This document shows positions 10,305 through 21,629 of a DNA stretch of 64,000 nucleotides, in pieces. This DNA is from Blastobasis lacticolella (Eukaryota > Arthropoda > Insecta > Lepidoptera > Blastobasidae). Position 1 is the first letter of the stretch, and each line of letters begins with the position of its first letter. The notes below the pieces were generated by a model. It saw only the letters and a list, made by a program, of their open reading frames with translations, was not told where the DNA came from and did not search any database. Location: assembly GCA_905147135.1 (NCBI GenBank), contig LR990054.1, positions 15,537,001 to 15,601,000 on the forward strand, in the 5' to 3' direction. Position numbers and translations under genes: made by a program.

Positions 10305-10530
10305 CGCCTCCTACATAATCTGGGCGCCTTCATGGGTAGAGTGAATAAGCTGTTCCTAGACAGGCATGCTCTATCCTCACTCACTAACCACCAGGTGAAA
10401 TGTCGGAAACATGGCTGCCTAGTTACTAGCGAGGACCTGTAATTGGCTTATTGATTCTAATGTAATACTTATTATGTTCTCTATAGCTGTTGGTACTCCA
10501 ATAAATAAATAAATAAATAAAGAGTCTAAT
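10305..10530 (+). mobile_element. LINE 3' end with (AATA)n tail
   Basis: An ORF-end remnant (GGGTAGAGTGAATAAGCTG, ACCACCAGGTGAAATG) is followed by about 110 bp of untranslated-like sequence and TTGGTACTCCAATAAATAAA with further AATA units. The same TTGGTACTCCAATAAATAAA end occurs inverted at 46036-46058. Confidence 0.6.
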
Positions 10531-10835
10531 AAAAAAAAGACAGGTGGCTGCTCTCTACCTTCCATACTTAACTAAGCTATGTCAAATGATTCGCGCTGTG
10601 TTCCGGAGCGAAGTCGGACAAAATTTTCGTAAGGTATTATGGGTCTAAATTAATCACGGTCACTATCCGAGGTTTGACCCCATCTAAGTACCACAACAAT
10701 AAAAAAGACTTGATGGAAAGTCACTTAATGTAATTGTTGAAATCTAATGTTTACCAATTCCCAATTCCCAAGAAAATACTTATCGATCACGCAATACACA
10801 AAGTTGTTTTTGTAGGTAGTTTTCCGTAAATTACA

Positions 10836-11059
10836 TCTACTAATATTATATGAGAACGTTCGTAAGAATGGATGTGTTTGGATATTTGTAATTGCCTCAA
10901 GCAAAAACTCCTGAACGCATTTAGATGAAATTTTGCAAAAATATAGCTTAAAGCCCAAAATAGTATATTGGCTTTAATTTATCCTGATATTCAATGTGGA
11001 ACGGGTTCGAAACGTTATAACCGAATTTTACGCGGACAAAGTCGCGGGTCAAAAGCTAG
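10836..11059 (+). mobile_element. Short non-autonomous Helitron
   Basis: Begins TCTACTAATATTATATGAGA right after an A and ends CTAG (11056-11059) right before a T, the A^T insertion expected for Helitrons. A hairpin-forming CGCGGACAAAGTCGCG precedes the 3' end. The ACTCCTGAACGCATTTAGAT block is typical of short lepidopteran Helitrons. No Rep/helicase coding, so it depended on an autonomous relative. Confidence 0.88.
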
Positions 11060-11063
11060 TTAG

Positions 11064-11320
11064 GTAGAGCTCGTCTAGTCTAAGATGACGCGCCCCACTA
11101 CTTAGTTAGTTGATTTCGATGTGTGAGTGCAAATATTAATAACGACACTTCATCTGTGTGGGAGCCAATGAACGGCGCGTGCTCCGACGTTTGAATCTTA
11201 CCGGCAACTGAATGACCAATTACAACGGCATTTGTATATGTATTGCGTCTATATTTTAAACTTGCTTGTGTGCGTTAATGCGATAGTGGGGCGCGTCATT
11301 TTAAATTAGACGAGCTCTAC
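11064..11320. mobile_element. MITE with 37 bp inverted ends
   Basis: Left GTAGAGCTCGTCTA...GACGCGCCCCACTA and right TAGTGGGGCGCGTC...TAGACGAGCTCTAC are inverted with about four mismatches. Length 257 bp. A TA duplication is possible, but the palindromic ends make it ambiguous. It begins four bases after the Helitron end. Confidence 0.82.
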
Positions 11321-11672
11321 TTAAATTTTGTCTATACTACTCAGTATAGACAGTGATAGACCAGCTAGAGCTTTTGTAGGCCAACAGTGGTTACTATAAT
11401 TGTATAGAAACCGCAATATTTCACTTCCGAACGTATCCAATTGGATACGTTACTGCTGTAATGTATTCCATCAAATCCATATTAATTTGGCTAACTTGGA
11501 AATGAATCTACTGTGTTACATCTGTCAGTCGTCAGCCAAGCGTGGAGTGTGTGGTCAAACCCCTGGGTGACTGTTGCACGCCTGATGCAAACTGGTGACT
11601 TCTACGTTAAATTGAAATATCATTTAGTATCTAATAAATAATTCTTTCAGAATTATACATAGTTGAATACAG
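11321..11672. other. No recognisable feature
   Basis: Short inverted words (CAGTATAGACAG and AACGTATCCAATTGGATACGTT near 11431) but no element or frame. Confidence 0.5.
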
Positions 11673-12015
11673 TATATACACACTTAAGACCTAATTAAAA
11701 ATGGTACACAAATAAAAAATCTACAAATAAAAAACAGACTCCAATTCGCTGCCATGCGGAAGTGTCTCCATAAGGCTGGCAATTTACGCCGACCGAGGTA
11801 AGCGTGAGCACGTGGGTCTCCGGTAGACTATATATATACACTTAAGACCTAATTTAAAATGAAATATAAATAAAAATTCAATATACAAATAAACAACAGA
11901 CTCTAATTCGCTCCCACGTTAAACTGTCCCCATAAGGCTGGCAGCGTTACCTCCCTGAATTGTCAGACTTAACGCTGACCGAGAAGCGACAGCACGTGAG
12001 TCTCCGGTAGACTCG
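11673..12015 (+). repeat. Two-unit tandem duplication
   Basis: Unit 1 (11673-11830) and unit 2 (11831-12015) share ACTTAAGACCTAATT, ACAGACTC.AATTCGCT, CATAAGGCTGGCA and TCTCCGGTAGACT. Unit 2 has about 27 bp more in its centre. Only these two units occur in the window. Confidence 0.8.
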
Positions 12016-12044
12016 ATTAGCTGGGTAGATATCTCTTGGTACAC

Positions 12045-12306
12045 CTTTTTGTGTGGTGTCCGGAAGAGTAGAATAGCACCAACCCCTTACACTCATGGGT
12101 GTTGTACAGGGCGACTAATGTTTTCGAGGCAAAAGATCAAGAGTCTCCGTAGTCTGGAAAATGGGCAGCAGCATTTTCCATTGTTATTTTTAAACACTGC
12201 GATCTCCAACCCGCCTGCCAAGCGTGGAGATTATGGCAATAATCTACCCTTTCGTGGGAGAGGCCCTTAGTCCAGCAGTGGACTGTTACGGGCTGTGATC
12301 ATGACA
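12045..12306 (+). mobile_element. LINE-C 3' end copy
   Basis: Starts near GTGTGGTGTCCGG and ends CTGTTACGGGCTGTGATCATG. Very close to 1-246 and 52708-52971. The longest open frame in it is incidental. It lies immediately after the tandem repeat. Confidence 0.65.
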
Positions 12307-12574
12307 CCTTTTTGGCGCTAGGGCCACTTAATAACTTAGTTAACCTTTTACTTTAATTAATATAATTAACTTTAATGTCAACAAAGCCGTTTAGCTAAGC
12401 TCTCAAATGAAACATTCTCAGATTTAAAGTCTTAACTTCTACAGAAGTTAAGTTTTTATCTCTTTTGACTTAGAAGAATGTCGAGCATTAATTTGTTGAA
12501 AGTGAGTTATCAAATTGAAGAGATTCTTTTAAGCAATGGAATTAAAGGACGAGTATTCTTTGCTGTGAGTGTGT

Positions 12575-12715
12575 TCTGTGATCATAATAATCTAGACGCC
12601 TTAAAGACTATAGTGAATAGGCTGATCCTAGACATGCATGCTCCATAATCGGCCGCATTGTCACTTACCACCAGGTGAAAGGCCCGCCTTGTCTCATAAT
12701 AAAAAAAATGTAAGA
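12575..12715 (+). pseudogene. LINE ORF carboxyl-end fragment
   Basis: TCTAGACGCCTTAAAGAC, a GTGAATAGGCTGATCC block and ACCACCAGGTGAAAGG, then an A-rich tail. Same family as 9435-9560 and 10305-10420. Too decayed to translate cleanly. Confidence 0.5.
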
Positions 12716-12764
12716 GGAATCAGGGTATTTATCGGGATGCGTAATGTAAATGGTTCGTTTGAAT

Positions 12765-13045
12765 GCCAGTGTCGCCATGTACCAATCATTATTTTCTGAG
12801 TGATGTACGTATGTTTTGTGATGTTGAACACTAACCCATACTCTTACGGTGAGGGAAACATCGTGCTGAAACCTGCACATTCAGGCGACTGAATGAGTAA
12901 CCATGATCCAATCTGATTAGGTTTCCCTGTTAAGAGGGTCACGGAGGTCAGATAGAAGTCGCTCCACTGTCTTTACCTGACCTGTCAAATCCTGGATCAT
13001 GGTCATGGCGGACCCCAGGCCCCCACGCGCGCGCACATCCGTAAC
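12765..13045 (+). mobile_element. SINE-1 copy lacking most of its head
   Basis: Body landmarks in forward order: CTCTTACGGTGAGGGAAACA, CCTGCACATTCAGGCGACTG, GGTTTCCCTGTTAAG, CGGAGGTCAGATAG and AATCCTGGATCATGGTCATG. The 5' tRNA-like region is reduced. Confidence 0.8.
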
Positions 13046-13300
13046 ATCAACGCTAAGACGATGAATCTGTTGTATTTAGTGGTATAAATCAATAGGAATA
13101 TATTTCACGAGCTGATTCCTAATATAGCGGCATGGGAATAATCAGCAGAAGACAGAGTAGGTAAAAGACTTGAAGTTTTATGAATCGATCAGTCTTTTAC
13201 GTTGATAGATCACCATATGTTTAGTCAACAAGTAATTTAAGTAATTGTTGGCTATTGTACCTACCGTACAATAATTACTAAATGGATATCGTTAGTAACA

Positions 13301-13449
13301 TCTATACGTATAAATTAAAGTCGCTTTCGCCTCTGTCTGTCTGTATGTATTTCCGCTAACTCCTAAAACACGCAACGGATTTTGATGCGGTTTTCACCAT
13401 CAGTTAGACAATTTCTACCGAAAGGTTTATTTGTATAATACATGTATAT
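13301..13449 (+). mobile_element. Helitron 5' fragment
   Basis: TCTATACGTATAAATTAAAG follows an A, then come CGCAACGGATTTTGATGCGG and GAAAGGTTTATTTGTATAAT. The same series is at 29510 and 30778. The 3' end is lost; the next element starts here. Confidence 0.55.
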
Positions 13450-13880
13450 CAGGGATGTTATGGATAGTACTATGCAATTTCGGATCTGGATAAGGATACG
13501 GATATAGCATAATATTGTACTGGTTTCGAATACGGTTAAGGATATGAAACTATCCGTTTATCCGAATTGTAAAATTAAAACACAAATACACAAAAATTAA
13601 ACTTATTTTAATACAAAAAATTTGCCCAAGATCCTCAGTAACCGGATAAGTGCCCCGAAGGCTGGCCGCATTACCCCGCTGGATAGCGAGATAATTCTCT
13701 ACCCGAAGTAGAGGCCAGGCTTACACATAAATAATTTGACTTTACTTCTAAGTTATCATTTAGTACTACGACCAGTAACATAGGTAATTAAAACTCCGCC
13801 CATATCCGAAATTCTTCGAAACTTTTATATTGGATTCGGTTATCCGACCGTTACGATTACAGAGCTCCATGCCATCCCTA
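13450..13880. mobile_element. Possible hAT-like non-autonomous element
   Basis: The ends CAGGGATG and CATCCCTA are inverted, and the subterminal regions are rich in GGATA/TATCC words (GGATCTGGATAAGGATACGG on the left, TTCGGTTATCCGACC on the right), as in some hAT elements. No 8 bp duplication is visible, so the boundaries and class are tentative. A CATCCCTAATAGG end also appears at 56602. Confidence 0.4.
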
Positions 13881-14117
13881 ATAGGTAACTTTCTCTCCGC
13901 AAACGTGTTTAAAATCCAACCCAAGACCTTCAGAATAGCAAGCGTCACTTCGAACTGACCTATCTGATTGGCTCCATGAAATAGGTTCTTTTCAATTAAA
14001 AGAGAAAAAGTAAACTGAAGTAACTTATCTATTTCCTCCACGCTTTTCCTCAAAGGAATCAATTTCACATTACTTCCCGCTCCGGTTATCAATGGCCAAT
14101 ACTATATGGCTTCAACG

Positions 14118-14340
14118 GTGGGAAGATGTGAAAAGGCCACTTTTCCTTTAACTTGCCACAGGGTTTCCTTTGGACTATGACATGGGATCGTTCAAGAGGT
14201 ATATTAGAGGTCTCCTTAGAGGCGGGCAACGCATTGGTAGCGTCCCTGGTGTTGCTGATGTCTATGGGCGGCGGTGACCACTTTCCATCCGGTGGCCTGC
14301 ATGCCTTTGTCTGCCGTATTACATAAAAAAATAACAACAT
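14118..14340 (+). mobile_element. LINE-E 3' end (Jockey-like)
   Basis: Begins within the ORF2 end (CCTTTGGACTATGACATGGG encodes PLDYDMG), passes GGCGGGCAACGCATTGGTAG and GTGTTGCTGATGTCTATGGG, and ends in TTACATAAAAAAATAAC. The region 13881-14117 before it shows nothing recognisable. Confidence 0.7.
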
Positions 14341-15191
14341 TATACTAGCTCAGCACCTCTTGATACTATTTCGGTTAAATTGCTTGAGTGTAGCGCTCGA
14401 AAAGGGTAACTGTCATTAGCGGCAGCACTTAAGTCTTGATATTCGGTTAAGTGTAGTAGGGTACCCACGAGTCACAATACAGCGCCTTGTAAAACTGTTT
14501 AAATCGCTTGTTGTTGTTCTTTGTAGAGATTTAAGTAGGTACTTGGTGTAATCGTATCTCTATTATATAATACCTAATTGATCAAATGCAGGACAAAGTC
14601 CGGGATAAGTGTAATATTAATTATATCAAAAACTGATTCTCATCTGATACCTACCTGGGAAATGGGCGATTTAAAACCAATCAAAGTTAGCTACCCACAT
14701 ATTCGGATACACATATCCACATGTGATTCCCCAGTCTACCCACACACGTAACACAGAAGTATAATCTACAGTTAACCTCTGTGATAAAATATAAATTTTA
14801 TTTGGTTTGAGGTACCTGCTATTTCAGTAGAAACAGAAATCGATGAGAAAACATTGAAATAATAGGAATAACTGTATCAAAACCTCATGATCCGCGTATC
14901 TTTTGTTCGAAATGTATCTCATTACAACATTCGTAAATTTTCTTTAAAAATGGGTTTCATACTTCAGAGTAAATATAAATTTCAAATTGGTTTCCGTGTT
15001 ATTAGGTTTTAATATTTTATTAAGCCCTACATCGAAGAATGTGTTAAAATGTTTATAGACATACCTTAGGACCGGATTATTAATGGCTTTTTTTATTTTG
15101 TGTAACCAGCGAACTCTGTGTGTAACCAAAATATAATGGAAACATATTTTATTATATCTCTATTATGACCGACTAGCCGAGTGGTATCTGT
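14341..15191. other. No recognisable feature
   Basis: AT-rich, with no repeat match to the rest of the window and no frame beyond about 60 codons. Confidence 0.5.
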
Positions 15192-15411
15192 CAGGGTGGA
15201 ATAAACTTTAGTTCTAATTGCACAGTTTTAACTGTACAGTCGAAGCGTTTAGTTAAAATGTGTGTGTTGGCAAAATTGAGAACTGCGCAGTTGGACTGAA
15301 CTCAAAAACTAATCTTGTCGAAATATCATTAGATACAACTATACCTATAGTAAAAATTGTGCAGTTAAAATGGTAGGTGTATAGCAAAAAACTGCGCTTA
15401 TTCCACATCTG
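15192..15411. mobile_element. Candidate MITE
   Basis: The left CAGGGTGGAATAAAC and right GCTTATTCCACATCTG ends are inverted with mismatches. Interior words TGCACAGTTTTAACTG and TGTGCAGTTAAAATGG are also inverted to each other. Length 220 bp. Target duplication not seen. Confidence 0.5.
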
Positions 15412-16559
15412 ATGTTGAAGTTGCTTAGTCTTAATGATTACAAACAAACCAACATAGGGACTTTGTTCTAATCGAGCTAAATAACTTCCCGTAGTTCCTT
15501 GCAGCGTACCCTACTAATCAAATTCTGACGAAACTTCAAATTTCATTAGGCGTCCACTAACGCGGTTATTTTATGGGCATCGTTAGGTACGCTCTCAACT
15601 TCGGAAAGCTCTTGTTTACCTTTTTTGGGGCAATATAAAGTTTGACAAGCTCTCGTAACAAGTTGAAAAAAGGTTGTGTACATCGAACGTGCATACTAAA
15701 GTTTGACTTCCTTTAGAAGTTTCGTTGGTTTAGCGTGTGGATTGGCCTATTAGTCCAGTTATATGAAATAGGTAATGCTGGCCAAATGTGGAGATTTCTT
15801 CTGTAGAGTACAAGAGCAGAAGTGCATTACTACTACAAGAAAATTATCCTTTGCAGCTACAGCAACGTTTAGGGTATTCGGTCCATCTTTAGCTATTTGA
15901 AGTGCTAAATGCTAAATTATGTATCCATTCAGTTAGCAAAGCTGACCCTTATGCCCAAAAACCTCGTCCTTGACCCCCAGAGAATATTTTTTAATATTTT
16001 TTTTTCATGAATGCTATAACAACCTTCTAGCAACTGCACAGAAATATGATTCTTAAGGTAGTCGTGCACTTGTAGTCGTGCTATTGTAGTGTACCTATAT
16101 TGGAGGTCTGATTACAAGTTATGCGTCAAGCTAAAAGTACACTTTTTAAACACATTTTTAGTTATTATTAAATGCTTGATGGAAGTATTTTACGGTCCTA
16201 CGCACATTATCCAAGCATTTTTCGTATTATCCGTAACTGTCTCGAATTGATCCATTAATATTCCTTATGGGAAAAGTGAACATAATTTTGAATGGGTTAT
16301 TGAAGTAATTGTGAGAGTCCCCACTTCCTTTATGTCATGAAAGTTGCGAAGTCACAAGAGCCGTAATGATCGTTGACGAGTTTTCCAATGTTGTATAACT
16401 TTTCAATGTCGTATAGTACAGTTTTCTAATGTCGTACATGGTACAGTGAACAGTGCGACGAAAAATAATGTGAATCGGCTACTCACACGAGTGCGACAAT
16501 ATACTCATGGCCCCTGTGATGTAGGTAATACACACAGCATGCTATTTTTATTATCACTT
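15412..16559. other. No recognisable feature
   Basis: AT-rich non-coding-looking sequence. Words TAGTCGTGC and GTCGTA recur around 16060-16435 without forming an array. Confidence 0.5.
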
Positions 16560-16980
16560 TCACAAGAACTTTTTTCATATAATCCGGCAGACAAATACGC
16601 AAGCGAGCCACCTGATGGAAAGTGGTAACCGCCGCCTCAGCAAACGTGTATTGTCAAAAATAAGTTTCCCGCCTCTAAAGAGACCTCTTGTATACCCGTT
16701 GAACGATCCCATGTCATAGTCCAAAGGAAACGCTGTGGTCGGGAGCTCATTCCACATCCGAATCATACGAGCGAGAAACGTTCGTACCTTCGTGTGGACA
16801 CCAATAGAAGGTCTACGTGACGCGGATGAGTACCCAGCCTGCGGCGGGTGGTGCGTTGGCGGAATTGTGCTGAAGCAAAAGATCAAATGGTTCCTCAGAA
16901 CACTCCCCATTGTACAGCTGGTAGAACACATACAGGGAGCCAAAGTCCCTTCGGTCAGCCAGTCGTTCTAACTTGCTTGT
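16560..16980 (-). pseudogene. Jockey-like LINE ORF2 carboxyl end, frameshifted
   Basis: The minus strand first encodes LERLADRRDFGSLYVFYQLY followed by NGECSEE. After a frame change it gives KVRTFLARMIRMWNELP and FPLDYDMGSF. These are the recurring last blocks of insect Jockey-like ORF2 proteins (FY-YHGECSEELF, then R-WN-LP, then FP-YD-FK). The reverse-transcriptase core is missing, and at least one frameshift makes it non-functional. The 3' end reads CACCTGATGGAAAGTGG on the plus strand, shared with LINE-E copies at 14118, 58897 and 60866. Confidence 0.8.
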
Positions 16981-17587
16981 TGTTGTTGTGTACTTGTTGT
17001 TGTTCTAACTTCGTCTAAGTAGGTATACCAAGGATTGCTATTAATACGTTCGTACCTTGATAAAATAGAGACTATGTGTTTTGAATATAAGCTACAAATT
17101 AGAATCGTAACTTGTGGCACTCGTTTTTACGTTATGAAATTAATTGTGAGGTTTGTCAGGACCACAAGTGGAGCAATGTTGTCTCCCACTCCCACGGGAA
17201 TAAGGCGCCACCTTATAAAATAAGTAAATATGAAAGCTGTATAAATTCATTTACGTAGCAAAATATTACGACAAAAATATAACGTTTCCGTCTTCTTTCG
17301 AAATATACAGACTGTTTATGTGTTTCCCCTACACACGTGGCTAAGTAAATTTGTTAATGGATCTGTGTCGCCGCCGCACTCTGCCGTTCAAACAAAGCTA
17401 CCCTTCCCATGGTAACTGTGGAATGGTTACATTTACCCAAAACAATGCTAGGTTTATTTTATGGTCCACCTGATGGAAAGTGGCCACCGTCGACAGGAAG
17501 TGCGAATCTCGCACTATGACATCTGAAATTTGTCATTTACTTTAGCCAAAAAACTGTATTAAAACCTCACTGAAATTGTTCTTCAAC
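16981..17587. other. Mostly unrecognised, small LINE-E scrap
   Basis: A CCACCTGATGGAAAGTGGCC word at 17466 is the LINE-E tail motif. Otherwise AT-rich with TTGTTGTTG runs near 16978. Confidence 0.5.
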
Positions 17588-17643
17588 AATATACGACTGT
17601 CGAAGACTGCAATAGACATTTCAATGTCATTATTAATGGAGAT

Positions 17644-18063
17644 ATGTGTCTAGAAAAAATGGCGAATTCGAGATGTTGCGGCGAGAGAATTAGGCCCCAG
17701 GACACCTGCAACCTAAGGATAGCGAATGCGGTGCTGGCCTTTGAAGAACCTGGAGACATGTCTTTTAGAGAATACTATGTTGTTGTTAAAGGAAATGACG
17801 GAAAGGACGTGCGCGGTAAAAAGGTTCGTCATGCCCGTACGTTGGATGCCAGGCATTCAGATGACGTCGATGAAATCTATCCCATCGTCGGAGGGTACGA
17901 TGAAAGTTACAGTGGCATCAAGTTCATCAATTCCCCGTTGTACAGACGTTGGTTATGTCTGTATGTCCGTCAAATATGCGAAATATATTCGCCAAAAATT
18001 CGAAGATTGAGTGATTTATGCGGAAAATTGAGGTACTTTACTACTTTAGTTGGCGGCAAATAA
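17644..18063 (+). other. 139-codon open frame, doubtful gene
   Basis: The frame runs from ATG at 17644 to a stop at 18063 and is open only in copy B. In copy A the LINE-tail insertion breaks it. No known domain was recognised. Part of it overlaps a dispersed motif (GGACACCTGCAACCT, then GAGCGGATGCG-like) also seen around 4770 and 59195, which argues for a repeat-derived frame. Recorded because it is the longest plus-strand frame confined to copy B. Confidence 0.12.
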
Positions 18064-18625
18064 TGCTCATCAGCTCCTTTCGGCTGCGTACACACGCGTG
18101 CGAAGAGACGAAGCTCTACAGAGCGAAAAGTAACCGAAAGTGATTTTTTAAATTTAGAATACATACAAATAAGTAAAGTTGTTGGCAAGTTATTGTAGTT
18201 TAATTTAATGTAAATAGTTAACCTTTATTTTATATACCTACTTATTTATTTTAATTCAATCGTATTCAATCAATTTCGGGTAAATGTTTTGTCTTAAAAA
18301 AAGGAAAAGAGCAGTGGCACATTGATGATTCTTTCTATTGATCTACCTACATCAACATTCATCACGATTCCGATAGGTAAATATTACCTTGAAATAATTA
18401 CATCAGCTTCCTTCCTTCAGTTGGAACGGCTCGAAAAACCACCTGGAATTGCTTCCACGGTTAACATCGCGTTGATCTAATAACCAAGATTGGAACGCGG
18501 TTAACGAGTTCTGTTGCTACGACGCCATTTTGTGGGTAGTTCGCCATTTCGCGGCTTATGCATCTGCGCTTTTAATGGATGTGATACTGTGATTAAGAAA
18601 ATCGTTACTTTATAATAAGAATTTG

Positions 18626-18852
18626 ACGACCTCAGAGATTCAGTTGGTTAATGCCGGTTGCTACGCAGAGGTCCCGGGCTCGATTCATTTTCTGTCACGG
18701 GTCTGGGTGTAGTATGTACTTATAATAAATAAGTATTTAAAAAAAGGTATATAAGTATATGATTAGTTATCTAACACCCATTACACAAGCTTTGCTTACT
18801 TTGGGGCTAGATGGCGCTGTGTGAATTTGTCCAAGCATATTTATATTTAATT
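18626..18852 (+). mobile_element. SINE-2 copy in B
   Basis: Counterpart of 1520-1770, about 25 bp shorter after the B box (GGGCTCGATTC). Ends TTTGTCCAAGCATATTTAT. Confidence 0.8.
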
Positions 18853-19208
18853 ATACTAAATTGTAACACTGCAAGGGCCTATTCATGAGTTTTGTTAAAG
18901 TTTCTATGGAGCATCTTCGAAAGAAAAATATATTTTTGTTTAGAATATATTACTGAACTCATATAAATTAACATTTTCCACATAATAATATGTAAGATGT
19001 AGGAAAAAAGAAATTTGTTTTAAAGATTTCCAATTTTGTAGATTATGAAGATTCACAAATAAAAGATACAAAAGACTGGGCTGCACGAGTCTTGGTCCCT
19101 TTGACAATGTCACCCACAGAAATGAAACTCTCTGTGATGTCACCCATATTCTTTAGAAGCTGAAGTTACTTAGTTTCTACGAATATCAATGCAAAAGTTA
19201 CCTACAAA

Positions 19209-19458
19209 CAAATAAATAAATAATAATCGTAGACAAATTCACACAGCGCCATCTAGCCCCAAAGTAAGCAAAGCTTGTGTTATGGGTGCTAGATAACTGA
19301 TAAAAACTTTTTAAATACATACTTATTATACATAGAACACCCAGACCCGTAACAGAAATTAAAATTCATCATTTCAATTCCTGCCCGGCCGGGAGTCGAA
19401 CCCGGGACCTCTTGCGTGGCAGACCGGCATGTTGACCATTGAACCACTCAGGCCGTCA
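19209..19458 (-). mobile_element. SINE-2 copy inserted only in B
   Basis: Minus orientation with a complete tRNA-like head: on the minus strand, GGCCTGAGTGGTTCAATGG (A-box region) and GGGTTCGACTCCC (B box). The tail is AAATAAATAAAT. Copy A has the empty site (CCTACAAATATTTTC, 3231-3245). An ACAAA(T) direct repeat flanks the insertion. Confidence 0.88.
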
Positions 19459-19775
19459 TAACAAATATTTTCCCTTTCTGAACTAATTTCAAACCCAACC
19501 CTAATGGGTCAAACTAAGTTATTGCAAGCCACACTTACGTAAATTATTGAATGATAACCTGCCCGTACCTCTACGTCATTGTGTCAGTGGCAGGATAGAT
19601 AACTGTAACTTTGTTATTGAATGATGAGGGTTTGGACGCTGTACGTCAGAATATGTTCATTGTTCAGACGGTGGAAAGAGTGGCCCGCAGTTTCAATTGA
19701 TTCTGTGTTTTGCACTCTCTTCTAAGATGTTAACTAGCTTCAATATCCTTATGAATGCCAAATCAGTAAGTTAGC

Positions 19776-19967
19776 ATTGCACTAAACTTAGGCGAGTCCT
19801 AAGATATTTTTAAGAATTTAGGAGTCACAAAATCGAGTGCCTAAATAAAGATTGCCGTAGTGAGCTTAGATTTTACTTGTGTTTGTGTTGGTGCAATGTT
19901 TTTGTTGTTAGGAATATCGATTAAGGCGTCGCCTAAATCGATATTCCTAACTAATGTTTAGTGCAAT
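19776..19967. mobile_element. MITE family M1, copy in B
   Basis: Same ends as 3557-3730 but 18 bp longer, because the right part contains an extra inverted copy of AATATCGAT sequence forming a palindrome at 19909-19949. Confidence 0.75.
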
Positions 19968-19979
19968 CGGGCATATTGG

Positions 19980-20140
19980 ACCTAACTGATTCAGTTGGTT
20001 ACGCAGAGGTTCCGGGTTAGATTCCCAGCCAGGCAGGAATATTATTATTGTGGATTTTATGTTAAATAAGAGAGGATTCCCCTCGGCAGGGGAGGCCAAA
20101 TGGCCGAGGGAACCCCTCATACCAAAAAAAAACAAAAACA
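19980..20140 (+). mobile_element. SINE-3 copy in B
   Basis: Counterpart of 3741-3905, with GGGTTAGATTCCC and the CCCCTCGGCAG...GGCCGAGG pair; A-rich 3' end. Confidence 0.65.
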
Positions 20141-20224
20141 AAAATTAAGAAATTAGGTATAGTCTCCTAACAATACAATACAATATTATAATTACATGTA
20201 GAGGTTAAAGTCGCACGAGGGCAG

Positions 20225-20300
20225 GTTTCATCACGATGTTTTCGCTCACCGTAAGAGCATCGGTTAGTAACCTGCGTACATAACGTAAGTAGGATACCTC
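20225..20300 (-). mobile_element. SINE-1 fragment in B
   Basis: CAGGTTTCATCACGATG and CACCGTAAGAGCATCGGTTA, then truncated. It retains a little more of the SINE body than copy A does. Confidence 0.65.
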
Positions 20301-20639
20301 TCGCTGACTAGGAGTTGCTCATTATCGCCAAAAACTAATCTTCAACCCCTCAGAGCTCTCTAGCATACTTTGTACTTACGTTGCTAATAAATTCAGCGAG
20401 TGGATAACCTCTAATTTGTCCGCGAGGGCGTTAAATTGCCTCGGCGAATGTTTATCAAGCCTGTTAACTGGAGGCGATGCCACCAGAATATTTTCCAATT
20501 TTACTTACGACGCGATAGCAGCAGGGTGGGCTGTGCTGAGCCGGTTGTTTAGGAAATTGTTCAGAATTCAAACTCTTGTGAGCTGTTGTAAAGTTGCAAG
20601 CTCTTCCTTTCTGCTTTTGGAGATAAATAAAAAGGTGTA

Positions 20640-20785
20640 GAAATAATGTAGTTTGGTGGTTCTATATTGACAGTTGCCAGTAACCTCAATGCTTGAATCG
20701 TAGATATTATGGGCGACAGTTACCGCTTTCCATCAGGTGGACTGTCTGCTCGTTGGTCGCTGAGTATAATAAAAAAAAGGAGTAA
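20640..20785 (+). mobile_element. LINE-F tail in copy B
   Basis: GGCGACAGTTACCGCTTTCC, CATCAGGTGGACTGTC and an AATAAAAAAAAGG end; partner of 4405-4535. Confidence 0.55.
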
Positions 20786-21629
20786 TTATGTGTAATTCTT
20801 GCCTTAAATACAGGTGGTCCCAAAAAAGGAGCAAAAATTTGTCCAAATCAGTATTTACTTTCCTGCATACCTTCGTATTCAAAACTAAACTTATAGATTA
20901 AACGCCAATTACTTGATTACCAAGTTCCCACATGTTGGTAACTTTTTTTTATATTACCTAGGTAAGCCAACGGACGGACTGATGGAAAGCGGCCACCATC
21001 GTCTAGGACATCTGCACCTAAGGGAGAAGATGCGGTACACCTACACACCTATTCCATACCATACCAAAAAAATATTTAATTAACTTATATAAGAAATGTA
21101 TTTTCTGCACGGCTTAACTCTTATCTGTATTATTTTACTTAAAGCCAACAGCAGTTATAACAATAAAACATAATAATAACCAATAACATAGCCAATTAAA
21201 GGCTTCCACTGACTTCATTATGGGCGACACATGGTCCTACATCTTAAGCGCTATAGCTTCATATAACCCTCGCACATCAAAAGCTTCCGCGCATCTATTG
21301 TTAGTGTGTGTGTTCACAAACATAACCCCAGTTTTGGACTAACCTTTGTTTTGAATCAACTGAATAGCTAAACAAAGCGCACGAATTTATACAAGCTGGG
21401 GTTGAGCCAACATAAACTGACATTCGTAATTTTTTATAAGTTCAACGCTATTACAATGAACTTGGCTTTGTTTCATCTGCTACCGGCTCACCACTAACCA
21501 TCGCACTACCCTTACCTACACCTTTAAACCGCGACATTATTACCCCACCACGGAATCTCCGAACGGAAAACCGTTGACCGTAAAATTCCAAATGCTGTTT
21601 ACCCCAACAAAATGAGAGATAAAGTTGTG

